In this document: positions 17,349 to 25,877 of the stretch, one piece after another
Layout: every line of letters begins with the position of its first letter
Numbering within the stretch: the first letter of the stretch is position 1
DNA from: Bacteroidaceae bacterium
Lineage (GTDB): Bacteria > Bacteroidota > Bacteroidia > Bacteroidales > Bacteroidaceae
DNA: 43,975 nucleotides
Direction: 5' to 3'
NCBI GenBank assembly: GCA_017615245.1
Contig: JAGAAL010000021.1
Coordinates: 1-43,975, forward strand
Position numbers and translations under genes: made by a program
Notes under the pieces: model-generated
What the model was told of the DNA's origin: nothing
What the model saw: the letters and a program-made list of their open reading frames with translations, nothing else
Database searches by the model: none

Positions 17349-18827
17349 ATGATACGAACAATCTTTATATCAATACTGATGATGGCAGTCAGTTCGTTGG
17401 CTGCCCAGGATAAACAAAGACAAGTCGAAGCACAGCAGCGCCTGATGGATATAGCAAAGGAAGTATGGAAATGTTTCCCTACGGAATGCTTCTTGACTTC
17501 AATGGGCGATTTGAGATTATTTATGTTTGACATTAAAGCACCGAAAGAGCGGTTCCGTCCTTCGTTGCTCGACAGTCTGAATGTGGCATTTGCCGAAGCT
17601 GTTCCGACTGCCACTTACGCCAGTGTGATGAAGTGTGGCGATAAGTATTTCGACGAAGATACCGTTTCATATACATTGACTTGGGACCAAATAGAGCCGA
17701 ATCGGACAGTTTTACAACCTGCGCTGATGGATCGTCATTATCTGCCCTCGACGACAGAAGCTGTATCTAAAAAAGCTTATATACATTATAATACGGAGGT
17801 GTGTTTCGACAATTATAACGATTCTATTTCCCTACACGTGTGGCTTCACCGGAAAAATGAACTAAAAGGCCACTACGATATCGCTGGATTTGATTCGCTG
17901 CTGGCAGAAGTGAAGTCAAAGTATCCGTCAACCCGTCAGAAGGTGAAGTTTCCTGACGACCCTAGTTCGAAGGGAGAAAAATATGTCATCACTTGCAATG
18001 CCGATAGTGTGTTGCAGGTGCTGAGCCAATATGCGATTCAAAACTACTGGTATGAGGACCGTCCGATGATAGCCATTGACTATATTTTAGAGTGGAACGA
18101 TGTTGTACAGGCCCAGAAGCTTTACTTGTATCTGTTCACCTCTGAGCATCGTTTCTGCGACCGACTGATTGAGCTTGTTGTATGTGGTGGAAAGTTGTTG
18201 TTGCTGGATTTGGAGAATCAGCACGATTATGAGTACCCCGAAAAATACATTTCGAGTAATAGATATTCTTTATCCTTTTACCCCCCTATGGATTGGATAA
18301 AGATACTTGAACCTGAACTCTATCAGCGAGACCTGGAAGAACGGTTGGCACGTCGGAACGCCCCCAAGCCCACACCGCCCCAGCGGCCTACATACCTTTC
18401 TGACTGGGAGGAAGCCAAGCGCACAGAGTACTTGACACAGAAGGCAAAGGAGGTGATGCTCACTTTCGGTCCCGACTGGTATCAGGAACCCATGAAGGTG
18501 AATATATCCGAACTGAAGGAATTTGATATTCACTTGATGGGTAAAGACGAAATAACAGAGCCGCTTTTCGGCCGCAAATACTACACCGTCACCTTCCGCT
18601 ACGACCGCAAGAAAGAGCATGACTGGACTTATGCCGCCGAGGTCGATATATGGGAAGACGATGGAGAACCTTGGAGCATTATGTTTGGCAATAATTGGGG
18701 AAACAATTTCTTATCTCGTTCCTATAAACAATGTATAGAAGAAGGAGTGAAAGACGAATATCTCCATCAGTACGAAGACTTGGGAGAGATATACAAGGAG
18801 ATACAGGACCGGATACATGTACGTTGA
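17349..18827 (+). CDS. Secreted protein of unknown family, paralogue 2 (long form)
   Basis: 492 aa, the longest member. The signal peptide ends SSLAAQ. The N-terminal 330 residues carry all shared motifs (AKEVWKCFPTEC, RFRPSLLDSLNVAFAEA, YVITCNADSVLQVLSQY, GKLLLLDLEN). They are very close to paralogue 4, so these two are probably a recent duplication. A Pro-rich linker (about residues 334-348, NAPKPTPPQRP) leads to an extra C-terminal domain of about 150 residues. That domain again begins with a helix like the first one (KAKEVMLTFGPDWYQEP) and may be a diverged second copy of the start of the fold. It begins 9 bases after the stop of paralogue 1. Function unknown. Confidence 0.8.
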   Translation: MIRTIFISILMMAVSSLAAQDKQRQVEAQQRLMDIAKEVWKCFPTECFLTSMGDLRLFMFDIKAPKERFRPSLLDSLNVAFAEAVPTATYASVMKCGDKYFDEDTVSYTLTWDQIEPNRTVLQPALMDRHYLPSTTEAVSKKAYIHYNTEVCFDNYNDSISLHVWLHRKNELKGHYDIAGFDSLLAEVKSKYPSTRQKVKFPDDPSSKGEKYVITCNADSVLQVLSQYAIQNYWYEDRPMIAIDYILEWNDVVQAQKLYLYLFTSEHRFCDRLIELVVCGGKLLLLDLENQHDYEYPEKYISSNRYSLSFYPPMDWIKILEPELYQRDLEERLARRNAPKPTPPQRPTYLSDWEEAKRTEYLTQKAKEVMLTFGPDWYQEPMKVNISELKEFDIHLMGKDEITEPLFGRKYYTVTFRYDRKKEHDWTYAAEVDIWEDDGEPWSIMFGNNWGNNFLSRSYKQCIEEGVKDEYLHQYEDLGEIYKEIQDRIHVR

Positions 18828-18899
18828 AACCTTCTGGGTAAAAGGAAAAATTCTTCAGGGAGAAAAGAAAATTTATAACGAGTAATAAAAAGAAATGAT

Positions 18900-19994
18900 A
18901 TGAAACGAATCGTATTAGTTATTATATTGCTATTGCCTGCCATCTTGGGATATGGGCAGGAAGGAACGGGTAGTAATGATAATGATGAGTATGGTCATAG
19001 GGTGCCCGATGCTATCGTTCATCTGGCGAAATCTCTATGGTTGCATTTCCCAAAAGCGGACAAGGTGCATTATAATTATAAAGGTAGGCTCATCGTAAAT
19101 GAGAATGATTTTGAGCTGAATCTCTTAGTGCCTGTAGATAGTCTGCCGCCTTTGCTGAAGGATAGTATCGAAGTGGCTCTCTCTCACGAACAGGCAAATG
19201 CAACGATGGCACATGCGTCGAGAGACCCCGGGCCTAATGGTGATGTTGTCTCGTATTCGATGATGTGGCTTCATGGTAGGCGATCACAATATGACGGGGG
19301 GGAGGACGAAAGAGAGCGAGATAGTATAACAAGTAATAATAGCATGGCCATCGTTGAATATTATGAGTCTAACCATCATGTGTCTTTCTCGTTTAAATTC
19401 AACAACCTAAAAGCAATTCTGGAGAGCAAGGAGCCGTATGATGTAACAGGACTGGATAAGTTGTTGGAAGGGTTGAAGCGTGAGTATAAGACGAAGAAAA
19501 AGAAGGTCATTCTCGCAGCGGATGGCGACAGGAGTACTGGAATTGGCTATGAATATGTATTAGAATGTGATGGCGAGAAAGTATTTGATGGCATTCGCAA
19601 TTATGTCGGTAACGAATATCTGATGAAACATTCTCCTTTGGTGTCATTCAATTATTATTATGATACCGATATGATGACGATAACGATGTTTAAACAAGTG
19701 AATGAAGATGGAGGAACCACACGAAACAGACTACAAGACAGGGAGATACAGATTTGTAGTCGTAATGGGAAGCTGTTGATAATCGATGTCACGAACCAAA
19801 ATGACCGGAATTCTCCATGCAGCATTTTATCTTGGTGGGATGCCTTGTTAGAAGGACCTGACAATCACTATCTTCATCCAGGCAAGATTACGAAAAAAGG
19901 CAACGTTACCACTTTCCAATTGCGCGACAATGTGTATAGTTTGAAACGCAAGAACAGATTCTCATCAACTTATATATTCAAGGAAGGACTATGA
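18900..19994 (+). CDS. Secreted protein of unknown family, paralogue 3
   Basis: 364 aa with a signal peptide (VIILLLPAILGYGQ). It is the most diverged full copy: the second motif reads LPPLLKDSIEVALSHEQANA and the Cys motif LECDGEKVFDGI, and there is an Asp/Glu-rich insertion (DGGEDERERDS) near residue 132. The YDVTGLDKLLEGLKREY helix and GKLLIIDVTNQND strand keep the same order and spacing as in the others. The 72-base gap before it has no clear promoter. Its last codons overlap the next gene by 4 bases (ATGA), which indicates translational coupling. Confidence 0.78.
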   Translation: MKRIVLVIILLLPAILGYGQEGTGSNDNDEYGHRVPDAIVHLAKSLWLHFPKADKVHYNYKGRLIVNENDFELNLLVPVDSLPPLLKDSIEVALSHEQANATMAHASRDPGPNGDVVSYSMMWLHGRRSQYDGGEDERERDSITSNNSMAIVEYYESNHHVSFSFKFNNLKAILESKEPYDVTGLDKLLEGLKREYKTKKKKVILAADGDRSTGIGYEYVLECDGEKVFDGIRNYVGNEYLMKHSPLVSFNYYYDTDMMTITMFKQVNEDGGTTRNRLQDREIQICSRNGKLLIIDVTNQNDRNSPCSILSWWDALLEGPDNHYLHPGKITKKGNVTTFQLRDNVYSLKRKNRFSSTYIFKEGL

Positions 19995-21010
19995 AACGAA
20001 CAATCTTTCTAACAATACTCCTTATGGCAGTCACATCGTTGGCTGCTCAGGATAAGCAAAGACAAGCCGAGGCACAGCAGCGATTGATTGAGCTTGCAAA
20101 AGAAGTATGGAAGTGTTTCCCTACGGAATGTGACATCACATCAGGGGGAGATATGGATAGGTTCTATTTGGGTGCGAAATTACCCCAAAAACGTTTTCGC
20201 CCATCTTTAATCGACAGCTTGAATGTTGCTTTTGCAGAAGCCATCCCCACGGCCACATACGCAAGTGCGATGAAATATAATAGGTTAGACAATGGTAAGG
20301 ACTCCATCTCTTATACGATGACTTGGAACGACTTTATGCCAAATGGTCATTCCACCATTCTTCGGCCTCCTGTTGCGAATCATCATATTCTGCCATTTAC
20401 CGTTACAAGCAATTTTAATCTGGCGTTATTCGATAAGCTGAATGATTCTATTTTCTTTTATGTGGATCTACCTCATCGTAAGAATCGTCAAACTCGATAT
20501 GATATATCTGATTTTGAACTGATGTTGGAGGACGTGAAGAAAGCTTATCCGAGTAAGCATCAGAAAGTAAAGTTCCCTCGGGAAGGTTTCCCCACATTGA
20601 AAGGGGATAAATATGTGATTACCTGCAATGCGGATAGCATGTTTCATGTTTTAAGCCAATATGTGCTTCGCCATTATTGGTATGAAAATTGTCCAATGAT
20701 TGCAATTAATTATGAAGAAGAGAATGCTTCTGGTTATGATGTCTACGGCCCAAGCATGCATCTTTTATTGTTCAGTTCCGATCATCTAGACAATGAACGA
20801 AGCATAGAATTTACAGTATGTGCTGATAAGTTATTGCTGTTAGAATTGAATAACATGCACGATAAGCCCGACCTCTATCAGTATCTGTCACAAGGAGAGG
20901 TTCCTCCTGCACTATGGAGTCCTTCTGATTGGATACAAAAGTTGGAACCAGAACTCTATCAGTATGATCAGGATGTTCGTCGCCAACGCTTTAATAATTT
21001 GAAAAAATGA
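19991..21010 (+). CDS. Secreted protein of unknown family, paralogue 4
   Basis: 339 aa. The first 90 residues nearly repeat paralogue 2: signal ending TSLAAQ, then DKQRQAEAQQRL, AKEVWKCFPTEC, RFRPSLIDSLNVAFAEA and PTATYASAMK. The middle differs more, which suggests duplication followed by divergence of the central region. YVITCNADSMFHVLSQYV and KLLLLELNNMHDKP complete the motif set. It ends where paralogue 2 begins its extra domain (the shared EPELYQ segment is followed here by a short basic tail). It overlaps the gene before by 4 bases. Confidence 0.8.
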   Translation: MKRTIFLTILLMAVTSLAAQDKQRQAEAQQRLIELAKEVWKCFPTECDITSGGDMDRFYLGAKLPQKRFRPSLIDSLNVAFAEAIPTATYASAMKYNRLDNGKDSISYTMTWNDFMPNGHSTILRPPVANHHILPFTVTSNFNLALFDKLNDSIFFYVDLPHRKNRQTRYDISDFELMLEDVKKAYPSKHQKVKFPREGFPTLKGDKYVITCNADSMFHVLSQYVLRHYWYENCPMIAINYEEENASGYDVYGPSMHLLLFSSDHLDNERSIEFTVCADKLLLLELNNMHDKPDLYQYLSQGEVPPALWSPSDWIQKLEPELYQYDQDVRRQRFNNLKK

Positions 21011-21017
21011 TAAGAAG

Positions 21018-22439
21018 ATGAAACGATTACTTTTTCTTTTGTTGCTACTACAGACAACACTCATGGCTTCTGCATACGACATCGAAGTGAACGGTATGTG
21101 TTTTAATTTGACGTCCGACAGCACTGTAGCTGTTACCTATCTCGATTTCATCCGTATGAATGAAGATTACTACATAGGCGATGTGGTCGTTCCCGCTTCC
21201 ATCAACTATAAAGGCAAGAAATATGCCGTTACAGCTATCAGCAATAAAGCTTTTTGTGGTTGCTCATACTTAATGTCGGTTACCCTTCCTTCCACCATCG
21301 TAACGATTGAGGATGACGCTTTCTTGGGTTGTACCGCTCTCGAATCGGTGGAGATTCCTGAGGGCGTAAAGGAGTTGGGTGATGCATTTTCTGGTTCTGA
21401 CCGCCTGAAAACGATTGTGATTCCTTCGACTGTCACACAAATCTCTTCTCGCTTCATCAGTAATTGCCAGACACGAAAGGAGATTGTGTGCAAGCCTCTC
21501 ACGCCTCCATCCATTTCTACTGAAAAACGAATAAATATCGAGGAATATGATTATAACAGGTGTACATTAATCGTTCCGAGGAAGTCGATTGAGACATACA
21601 GGGCAGCCGACGCGTGGAACTTGTTCAACAGGATTGGCGGATTTACGGTAGATAAGAAGGGGGGAATGAAGATAGAAATGGCATTTACGGAGTTCACGGA
21701 AGATGGCTTGAAATACATGGTGATGAGCGAAAGCCCGAAAGAGGTGATGTTGTATGGTTACGAAGGAGAGAAGCCAACGGGTGAATTGATAATTCCTGCT
21801 AAGGTACAGGGCTATTCCGTGACAAGCATCGGTGGCAGAGCATTTGAGCGTTGCCAAAACCTAACGATGGTCACTATTCCCAATAGTGTAACATCTATTG
21901 GATACCGTGCTTTCTTCGTTTGCGCAGGCTTGACATCAATAGAGATTCCCAATAGTGTCACTACAATCGGCAACGAGGCATTCTCTTCATGTACAAGCCT
22001 GGAGTCTGTTTTGTTTGCCGAAGGTTCTAAACTGACGTGTATCAACTTTGCTACCTTCGAATATTGCAGGAATCTGGCATCAGTCATCATCCCTAATGGT
22101 GTGACAACTATTGGCCAAGTGGCATTTTGTGGTTGCGATAGCCTGACATCAGTCTCCATCCCCAATAGTGTGACAAACATCGAACGTGGGGCATTCTCTG
22201 TTAGCGGCTTGACATCGATTATCATCCCATCCAGCGTGACGAGCATCGGCAATACGGCTTTCTTTGCCTGTAGAAGTCTGAAATCTGTTCAGTTTGCCGA
22301 GGGTTCGAAATTGACAAGCATTGGCGACATGGCATTTTATAACAATGAACAACTGGAACCTGTCACCCTCCCAGCGAGTGTGAAGGAAGTCGGCAAAGAT
22401 ATTTTTGGCACCTATAAAAGCCTTCAACCTCAAAAATAA
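21018..22439 (+). CDS. BspA-like leucine-rich repeat surface protein
   Basis: 473 aa, signal peptide ending LMASA. Residues about 50-130 and 260-460 are LRR_5/BspA-type repeats of about 23 residues with the pattern NSVTSIGxxAFxxCxxLTSVxIP. At least seven repeats are clear. Proteins of this type in Bacteroidetes and oral spirochaetes mediate binding to host or bacterial surfaces. There is no C-terminal sorting domain that I can see; the end is short and basic. It lies 7 bases after paralogue 4 and just before paralogue 5, so it is likely expressed with the unknown secreted family. Confidence 0.9.
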   Translation: MKRLLFLLLLLQTTLMASAYDIEVNGMCFNLTSDSTVAVTYLDFIRMNEDYYIGDVVVPASINYKGKKYAVTAISNKAFCGCSYLMSVTLPSTIVTIEDDAFLGCTALESVEIPEGVKELGDAFSGSDRLKTIVIPSTVTQISSRFISNCQTRKEIVCKPLTPPSISTEKRINIEEYDYNRCTLIVPRKSIETYRAADAWNLFNRIGGFTVDKKGGMKIEMAFTEFTEDGLKYMVMSESPKEVMLYGYEGEKPTGELIIPAKVQGYSVTSIGGRAFERCQNLTMVTIPNSVTSIGYRAFFVCAGLTSIEIPNSVTTIGNEAFSSCTSLESVLFAEGSKLTCINFATFEYCRNLASVIIPNGVTTIGQVAFCGCDSLTSVSIPNSVTNIERGAFSVSGLTSIIIPSSVTSIGNTAFFACRSLKSVQFAEGSKLTSIGDMAFYNNEQLEPVTLPASVKEVGKDIFGTYKSLQPQK

Positions 22440-22447
22440 TAATGCGT

Positions 22448-23392
22448 ATGAAACGAACGGTATATTCATTGATGCTGATGTTCCTTGCGGTTGGAACTAT
22501 CAGCGCACAGCAGGCAATTACTGAGGTGGCGAAGAAGGTGTGGAAAGAGTATCCAAAGGAGTGTACGGCGATAAAAACACGTGTTGTAAATATTTGGGTA
22601 GATAACCATTTTGCTCCACTTGGCAGTGTGCGTCCCTCATTGATAGACAGTGTTGAGGCCGCCTTTAGTGAAGCAATACCTTCTGCGAATTTAGTCAGTG
22701 TGGCGAAACGCAGAAACGGAGATAAAGATACTTTAAACTATACATTGGCTTGGGGAGCTCGTGGCTTCATGTCAGCATCGGGACCACATGCCTTTGTAGG
22801 GCAAGGTGGTAAATACCTTTTTTCTCCGTCATCGTTTGAGGGTATGGCTGCATTTGATAATCTTGATGACAAGTTCTTCTTTTCTGTTGATATTATCGGA
22901 GAAAATAGTGTGAAGTATAAAGATTTATGCTTCTCCGAAGATGTGTCGTATGATATTTCGGCATTAGAAGATAAACTGTTACAGTTACAAAAGAAGTATC
23001 ACACGAAAACGAAGCGAATGAAGTTAAAAGGTAACGATAGATATCAATGTGATATGGTTGCAACGAAATATGAAATCAAATGTGATGGGGGGCGCGTATT
23101 TGATGAGTTGTATGACTTTGTTATCGATGAATATGTGATACGTGACAAAGGTATGGTAGATGTAGAGCATCATGCTATGAGGAATTCTTTTCTGATAGAA
23201 ACCGCTTTATACGATGCTAAATCTTGTCTTGAAAAGTACGATCGCAGTATAGGAATCTGGACGGAAAAAGGGAAATTGATGGTTGTTGACATTCCAATAG
23301 ATGTTCCGCTTACCATTAGAGATGATAAGCGTCAACCACAGATGCACTATTTAGATGGAGTATTACGCGAAATAATGGGTGATGAGTATTAA
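22448..23392 (+). CDS. Secreted protein of unknown family, paralogue 5
   Basis: 314 aa. Signal peptide MKRTVYSLMLMFLAVGTISAQ, then AKKVWKEYPKEC, VRPSLIDSVEAAFSEAIPSA, YDISALEDKLLQLQKKYHT, YEIKCDGGRVFDELYDFVI and GKLMVVDIPIDV, which is the same motif order as paralogues 1-4. I chose the ATG at 22448 over 22442 because the other copies also start at MKR or MIR. The Cys motif has Asp-Gly-Gly in place of Asn-Ala-Asp, like paralogue 3. A broken copy of its 5' end follows 13 bases after the stop. Confidence 0.78.
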   Translation: MKRTVYSLMLMFLAVGTISAQQAITEVAKKVWKEYPKECTAIKTRVVNIWVDNHFAPLGSVRPSLIDSVEAAFSEAIPSANLVSVAKRRNGDKDTLNYTLAWGARGFMSASGPHAFVGQGGKYLFSPSSFEGMAAFDNLDDKFFFSVDIIGENSVKYKDLCFSEDVSYDISALEDKLLQLQKKYHTKTKRMKLKGNDRYQCDMVATKYEIKCDGGRVFDELYDFVIDEYVIRDKGMVDVEHHAMRNSFLIETALYDAKSCLEKYDRSIGIWTEKGKLMVVDIPIDVPLTIRDDKRQPQMHYLDGVLREIMGDEY

Positions 23393-23405
23393 TAAAGGAT
23401 GTAAT

Positions 23406-23492
23406 ATGAAACGAACTGTATATTCATTGATGCTGATGTTTCTTGCAGCTGGAACTTGCATCGGAACCAAAAGGAAAAGTTATAGCCCTTAA
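23406..23492 (+). pseudogene. Truncated sixth copy (signal peptide only) of the secreted family
   Basis: The first 17 codons read almost exactly as those of paralogue 5 (MKRTVYSLMLMFLAAGT), including many identical third positions. The frame then leaves the family sequence and stops after 28 codons. It is best read as the remnant of a tandem duplication whose body was deleted. It could still make a 28-residue peptide. Confidence 0.7.
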
Positions 23493-23530
23493 GGGAAAAA
23501 TTTGCTACCCTTAGGAGAAACTTCTGTTTA

Positions 23531-23594
23531 ACGTCGTTGAATATATGTTCAGCGACGCTAAACGCGCGTTCACAGACGTTGAACGGAGAATACC
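23531..23594. repeat. Degenerate 21-bp tandem repeat at a convergent gene end
   Basis: Three units of 21 bases beginning GTCGTTGAA (23533), GACGCTAAA (23554) and GACGTTGAA (23575), with GTTCA near the end of the first two. They contain the dyads CGTCGTTGAA/TTCAGCGACG (23532-23557) and AACGCGCGTT (23561-23570). Two CCCTTARGRGAAA-like motifs lie just upstream at 23486 and 23508. No coding role is seen in 23493-23624. Confidence 0.55.
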
Positions 23595-23624
23595 TTTAGG
23601 GGAATCCATTTTTTTTACTATGTT

Positions 23625-24218
23625 CTATGATTCTATTCGCAGGGTTTCGACTTTGGAGAGGCGCTCGCGCAACTGGGGCATGAAGCCGCGGCGAATGCGG
23701 AGAGTCATGGTGCAGTCGGTGTCGTAACCTTGGGCGATGATTTGGGGATTGAGGTCCTTCACGATCTTCATTACGGCGTTCATCATGGGGAACTCGAAAG
23801 TGAAGGAGATGTCGTCGTCGACAGTACGTTCTATAATCGTTGCGTTCTCGAGGGCTTCGATGGCTGCCTGTCGGTAGGCAACAATGAGTCCGCTGGTGCC
23901 AAGTTTGATGCCACCAAAGTAGCGTACAACGATAATCAGGATGTTCGTCAGACCATAGGAGTTTATCTGTCCGAGGATGGGTTTGCCGGCTGTGCCCGAA
24001 GGTTCGCCATTGTCGTTGGCGCGGAAGTCAGTGCGTTCGGCGCCGAGCATATAGGCATAGCAAGCATGACGGGCGTCGTAATACCGCTTCTGATATTCGG
24101 CTACGTATGCCTTGACTTCGTCGACCGTCGTGACGGGAATGGCAAACGCAAGGAACTTACTCCGCTTTTCCGAGTAAGTTCCTTCTGCGATGCGGGCTAT
24201 GGTTTTATACGAATCCAC
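23625..24218 (-). CDS. yigZ: YigZ/IMPACT family protein
   Basis: A 197-aa cytoplasmic protein. The N-terminal UPF0029/IMPACT domain (about 10-120) shows SKFLAFAIPV, YYDARHACYAYMLG and the family signature NDNGEPSGTAGKPIL. A smaller C-terminal ferredoxin-like domain (DUF1949 type) follows from about 135. The family has been linked to translation control and nucleic-acid binding, but no biochemical function is firm. It is the last gene on the - strand before the convergent junction with the secreted array. It starts 22 bases below the Bor-like gene. Confidence 0.93.
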   Translation of the reverse strand: MDSYKTIARIAEGTYSEKRSKFLAFAIPVTTVDEVKAYVAEYQKRYYDARHACYAYMLGAERTDFRANDNGEPSGTAGKPILGQINSYGLTNILIIVVRYFGGIKLGTSGLIVAYRQAAIEALENATIIERTVDDDISFTFEFPMMNAVMKIVKDLNPQIIAQGYDTDCTMTLRIRRGFMPQLRERLSKVETLRIES

Positions 24219-24240
24219 AATTTCCTTTAGCTACCTATCT

Positions 24241-24543
24241 TTATCTTATAGGCTCATAAAATTCTGTTGTCGATGGTGTGTAAATACCAAAAGTAATAGC
24301 ACTGATCAACCCGTCGACAAAAGACTGATATGTCCTTACTTTATACTTATTTCCTTTTGTGTATTTGCTTGCATTGACTTTCGGATGCCCTACTAAACCA
24401 TAAACAAAGTGAGAGTTGTGAACTGTATTAACTTTTACAGCAGGATCTTCTCCCGTCATATTAACACAGGTAGAAACATTGTAACATGATGTAAATAACA
24501 TCGCAGTACTAACGAACATTGCGCATAATGTAATTTTTTTCAT
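24241..24543 (-). CDS. Bor-like small lipoprotein
   Basis: A 100-residue lipoprotein from the ATG at 24543 (MKKITLC); an in-frame ATG two codons upstream (24549) is less likely. The lipobox is LFTSC. The mature part matches the pattern of the lambda Bor family (PF06291): a SHFVYGLVGHPKVNASKY segment, then YQSFVDGLISAITFGIYTP and a short tail. Bor of lambda is linked to serum survival in E. coli, but Bor-like proteins occur widely outside phages. No phage genes are near, so I infer a general envelope lipoprotein. Confidence 0.75.
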   Translation of the reverse strand: MKKITLCAMFVSTAMLFTSCYNVSTCVNMTGEDPAVKVNTVHNSHFVYGLVGHPKVNASKYTKGNKYKVRTYQSFVDGLISAITFGIYTPSTTEFYEPIR

Positions 24544-24559
24544 AAGCATAAAACTTGAA

Positions 24560-24590
24560 AAAGATTAATAATATGTATTTATATCTCAAA
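24560..24590 (-). promoter_or_regulatory. Possible promoter of the Bor-like gene
   Basis: Read on the - strand: TTTG at 24590-24587, 19 bases, then TAATCTTT at 24567-24560. The -7 box is shifted by one base from TAnnTTTG, so confidence is moderate. Confidence 0.4.
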
Positions 24591-24603
24591 AAGGAGAGTT
24601 TCT

Positions 24604-25872
24604 TTAACTTAATTTATGAATCACGAGTCCTGAGCGGAGTTTCGGCTCGAACCATGTGGCCTTTGGCGGCATAATCTTTCCGGAGTCGGCGATGTTCATG
24701 ATTTGCTGCATGGTGACGGGGTAGAGAGCCAGTGCTGTGCGCATCTCGCCGCTGTCGACACGGCGCTTGAGTTCGCCGAGTCCGCGGAGTCCGCCTACGA
24801 AATCGATGCGGTTGTCGCGACGCAGGTCCTTGATGCCGAGTATCTCGTCGAGGATGAGTCGAGATGAGATGCTGACGTCGAGCACACCGATAGGGTCGCT
24901 GGCATCGAATGTGTCGGGCTTGGCTTTGAGGCTGTACCACTCGCCATCGAGATAGAGCGAGAATTCATGTGATTCAGCGGGGCGATACTTGGCTGCACCT
25001 TTCTTCTCTACTGTGAAGTTCTTGGTCAGCGCCTCAAGGAACTGCTCGGAGGTGAGGCCATTGAGGTCGCGGATGACGCGGTTGTAGTCGAGGATAGTAA
25101 GCTGGCTGGCTGGGAAGCAAACTGCCATGAAGTAGTTGTATTCCTCGTCGCCGCGATGGTTGGGATTTTGCTTTGCCTTCTCTGCACCCACGAGTGCAGC
25201 TGCAGCGCTACGGTGGTGTCCGTCTGCGATGTAGAGCGTCGGCATCTTGCGGAATTCCTCGGTGATGGTGGCAATATCAGTATCATCGGCAACGCACCAC
25301 AACTGATGACGGAAGCCGTCGATGGGTGCTATGAAGTCGTACTCAGGCGTGGTCTTGGCGTACTTGCTGATGAGCCGTATCAGTACTTCGTTGTCGGGAT
25401 AGGCAAAGAACACTGGCTCGATGTTCGCGTTGTTCACACGGACATGCTTCATGCGGTCCTCCTCCTTGTCGGCGCGGGTCAGTTCGTGTTTTTTGATGGC
25501 TCCGCTGATGTAGTCGCCGCTGTAGGCTCCGACCACGATGCCGTATTGTGTCTTCTCCTTATTCCCGTTGGCTGGCAGACATGAGGTCTGTGCATAAATA
25601 TAGTATTGTTCCTTCTCATCCTGCACGAGCCAGCCGTTGTCCTGGAACTTTTGGAACTGACGGGCTGCCTCCTCGTAGACGCGGGGATCGTACTCGCTGG
25701 TTCCTTCGGGGAAATTAATCTCGGGCTTGATAATGTGGTAGAGCGATTTCTCGTTATCGCCAGCTTCGACGCGTGCTTCCTCTGAACTGAGCACGTCGTA
25801 TGGACGACTTTCGACCTCCTCAACGTATTGTTTCGGAGGCCGAATGCCCTTGAATGGTTTTACTGTAGCCAT
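24604..25872 (-). CDS. DUF1015 family protein (SerC-operon associated)
   Basis: A 422-aa cytoplasmic protein. The start VKPFKGIRPPKQYVEEVESR, the SLYHIIKPE motif and the central TLYIADGHHRSAAA motif are the DUF1015 hallmarks. The family is often found after serA/serC in Bacteroidetes and in methanogens, but its reaction is not established. It ends a three-gene operon, 5 bases after serA. Codon third positions are notably GC-rich compared with serA and serC, although they share a transcript. Confidence 0.92.
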   Translation of the reverse strand: MATVKPFKGIRPPKQYVEEVESRPYDVLSSEEARVEAGDNEKSLYHIIKPEINFPEGTSEYDPRVYEEAARQFQKFQDNGWLVQDEKEQYYIYAQTSCLPANGNKEKTQYGIVVGAYSGDYISGAIKKHELTRADKEEDRMKHVRVNNANIEPVFFAYPDNEVLIRLISKYAKTTPEYDFIAPIDGFRHQLWCVADDTDIATITEEFRKMPTLYIADGHHRSAAAALVGAEKAKQNPNHRGDEEYNYFMAVCFPASQLTILDYNRVIRDLNGLTSEQFLEALTKNFTVEKKGAAKYRPAESHEFSLYLDGEWYSLKAKPDTFDASDPIGVLDVSISSRLILDEILGIKDLRRDNRIDFVGGLRGLGELKRRVDSGEMRTALALYPVTMQQIMNIADSGKIMPPKATWFEPKLRSGLVIHKLS

Positions 25873-25877
25873 ATCTG

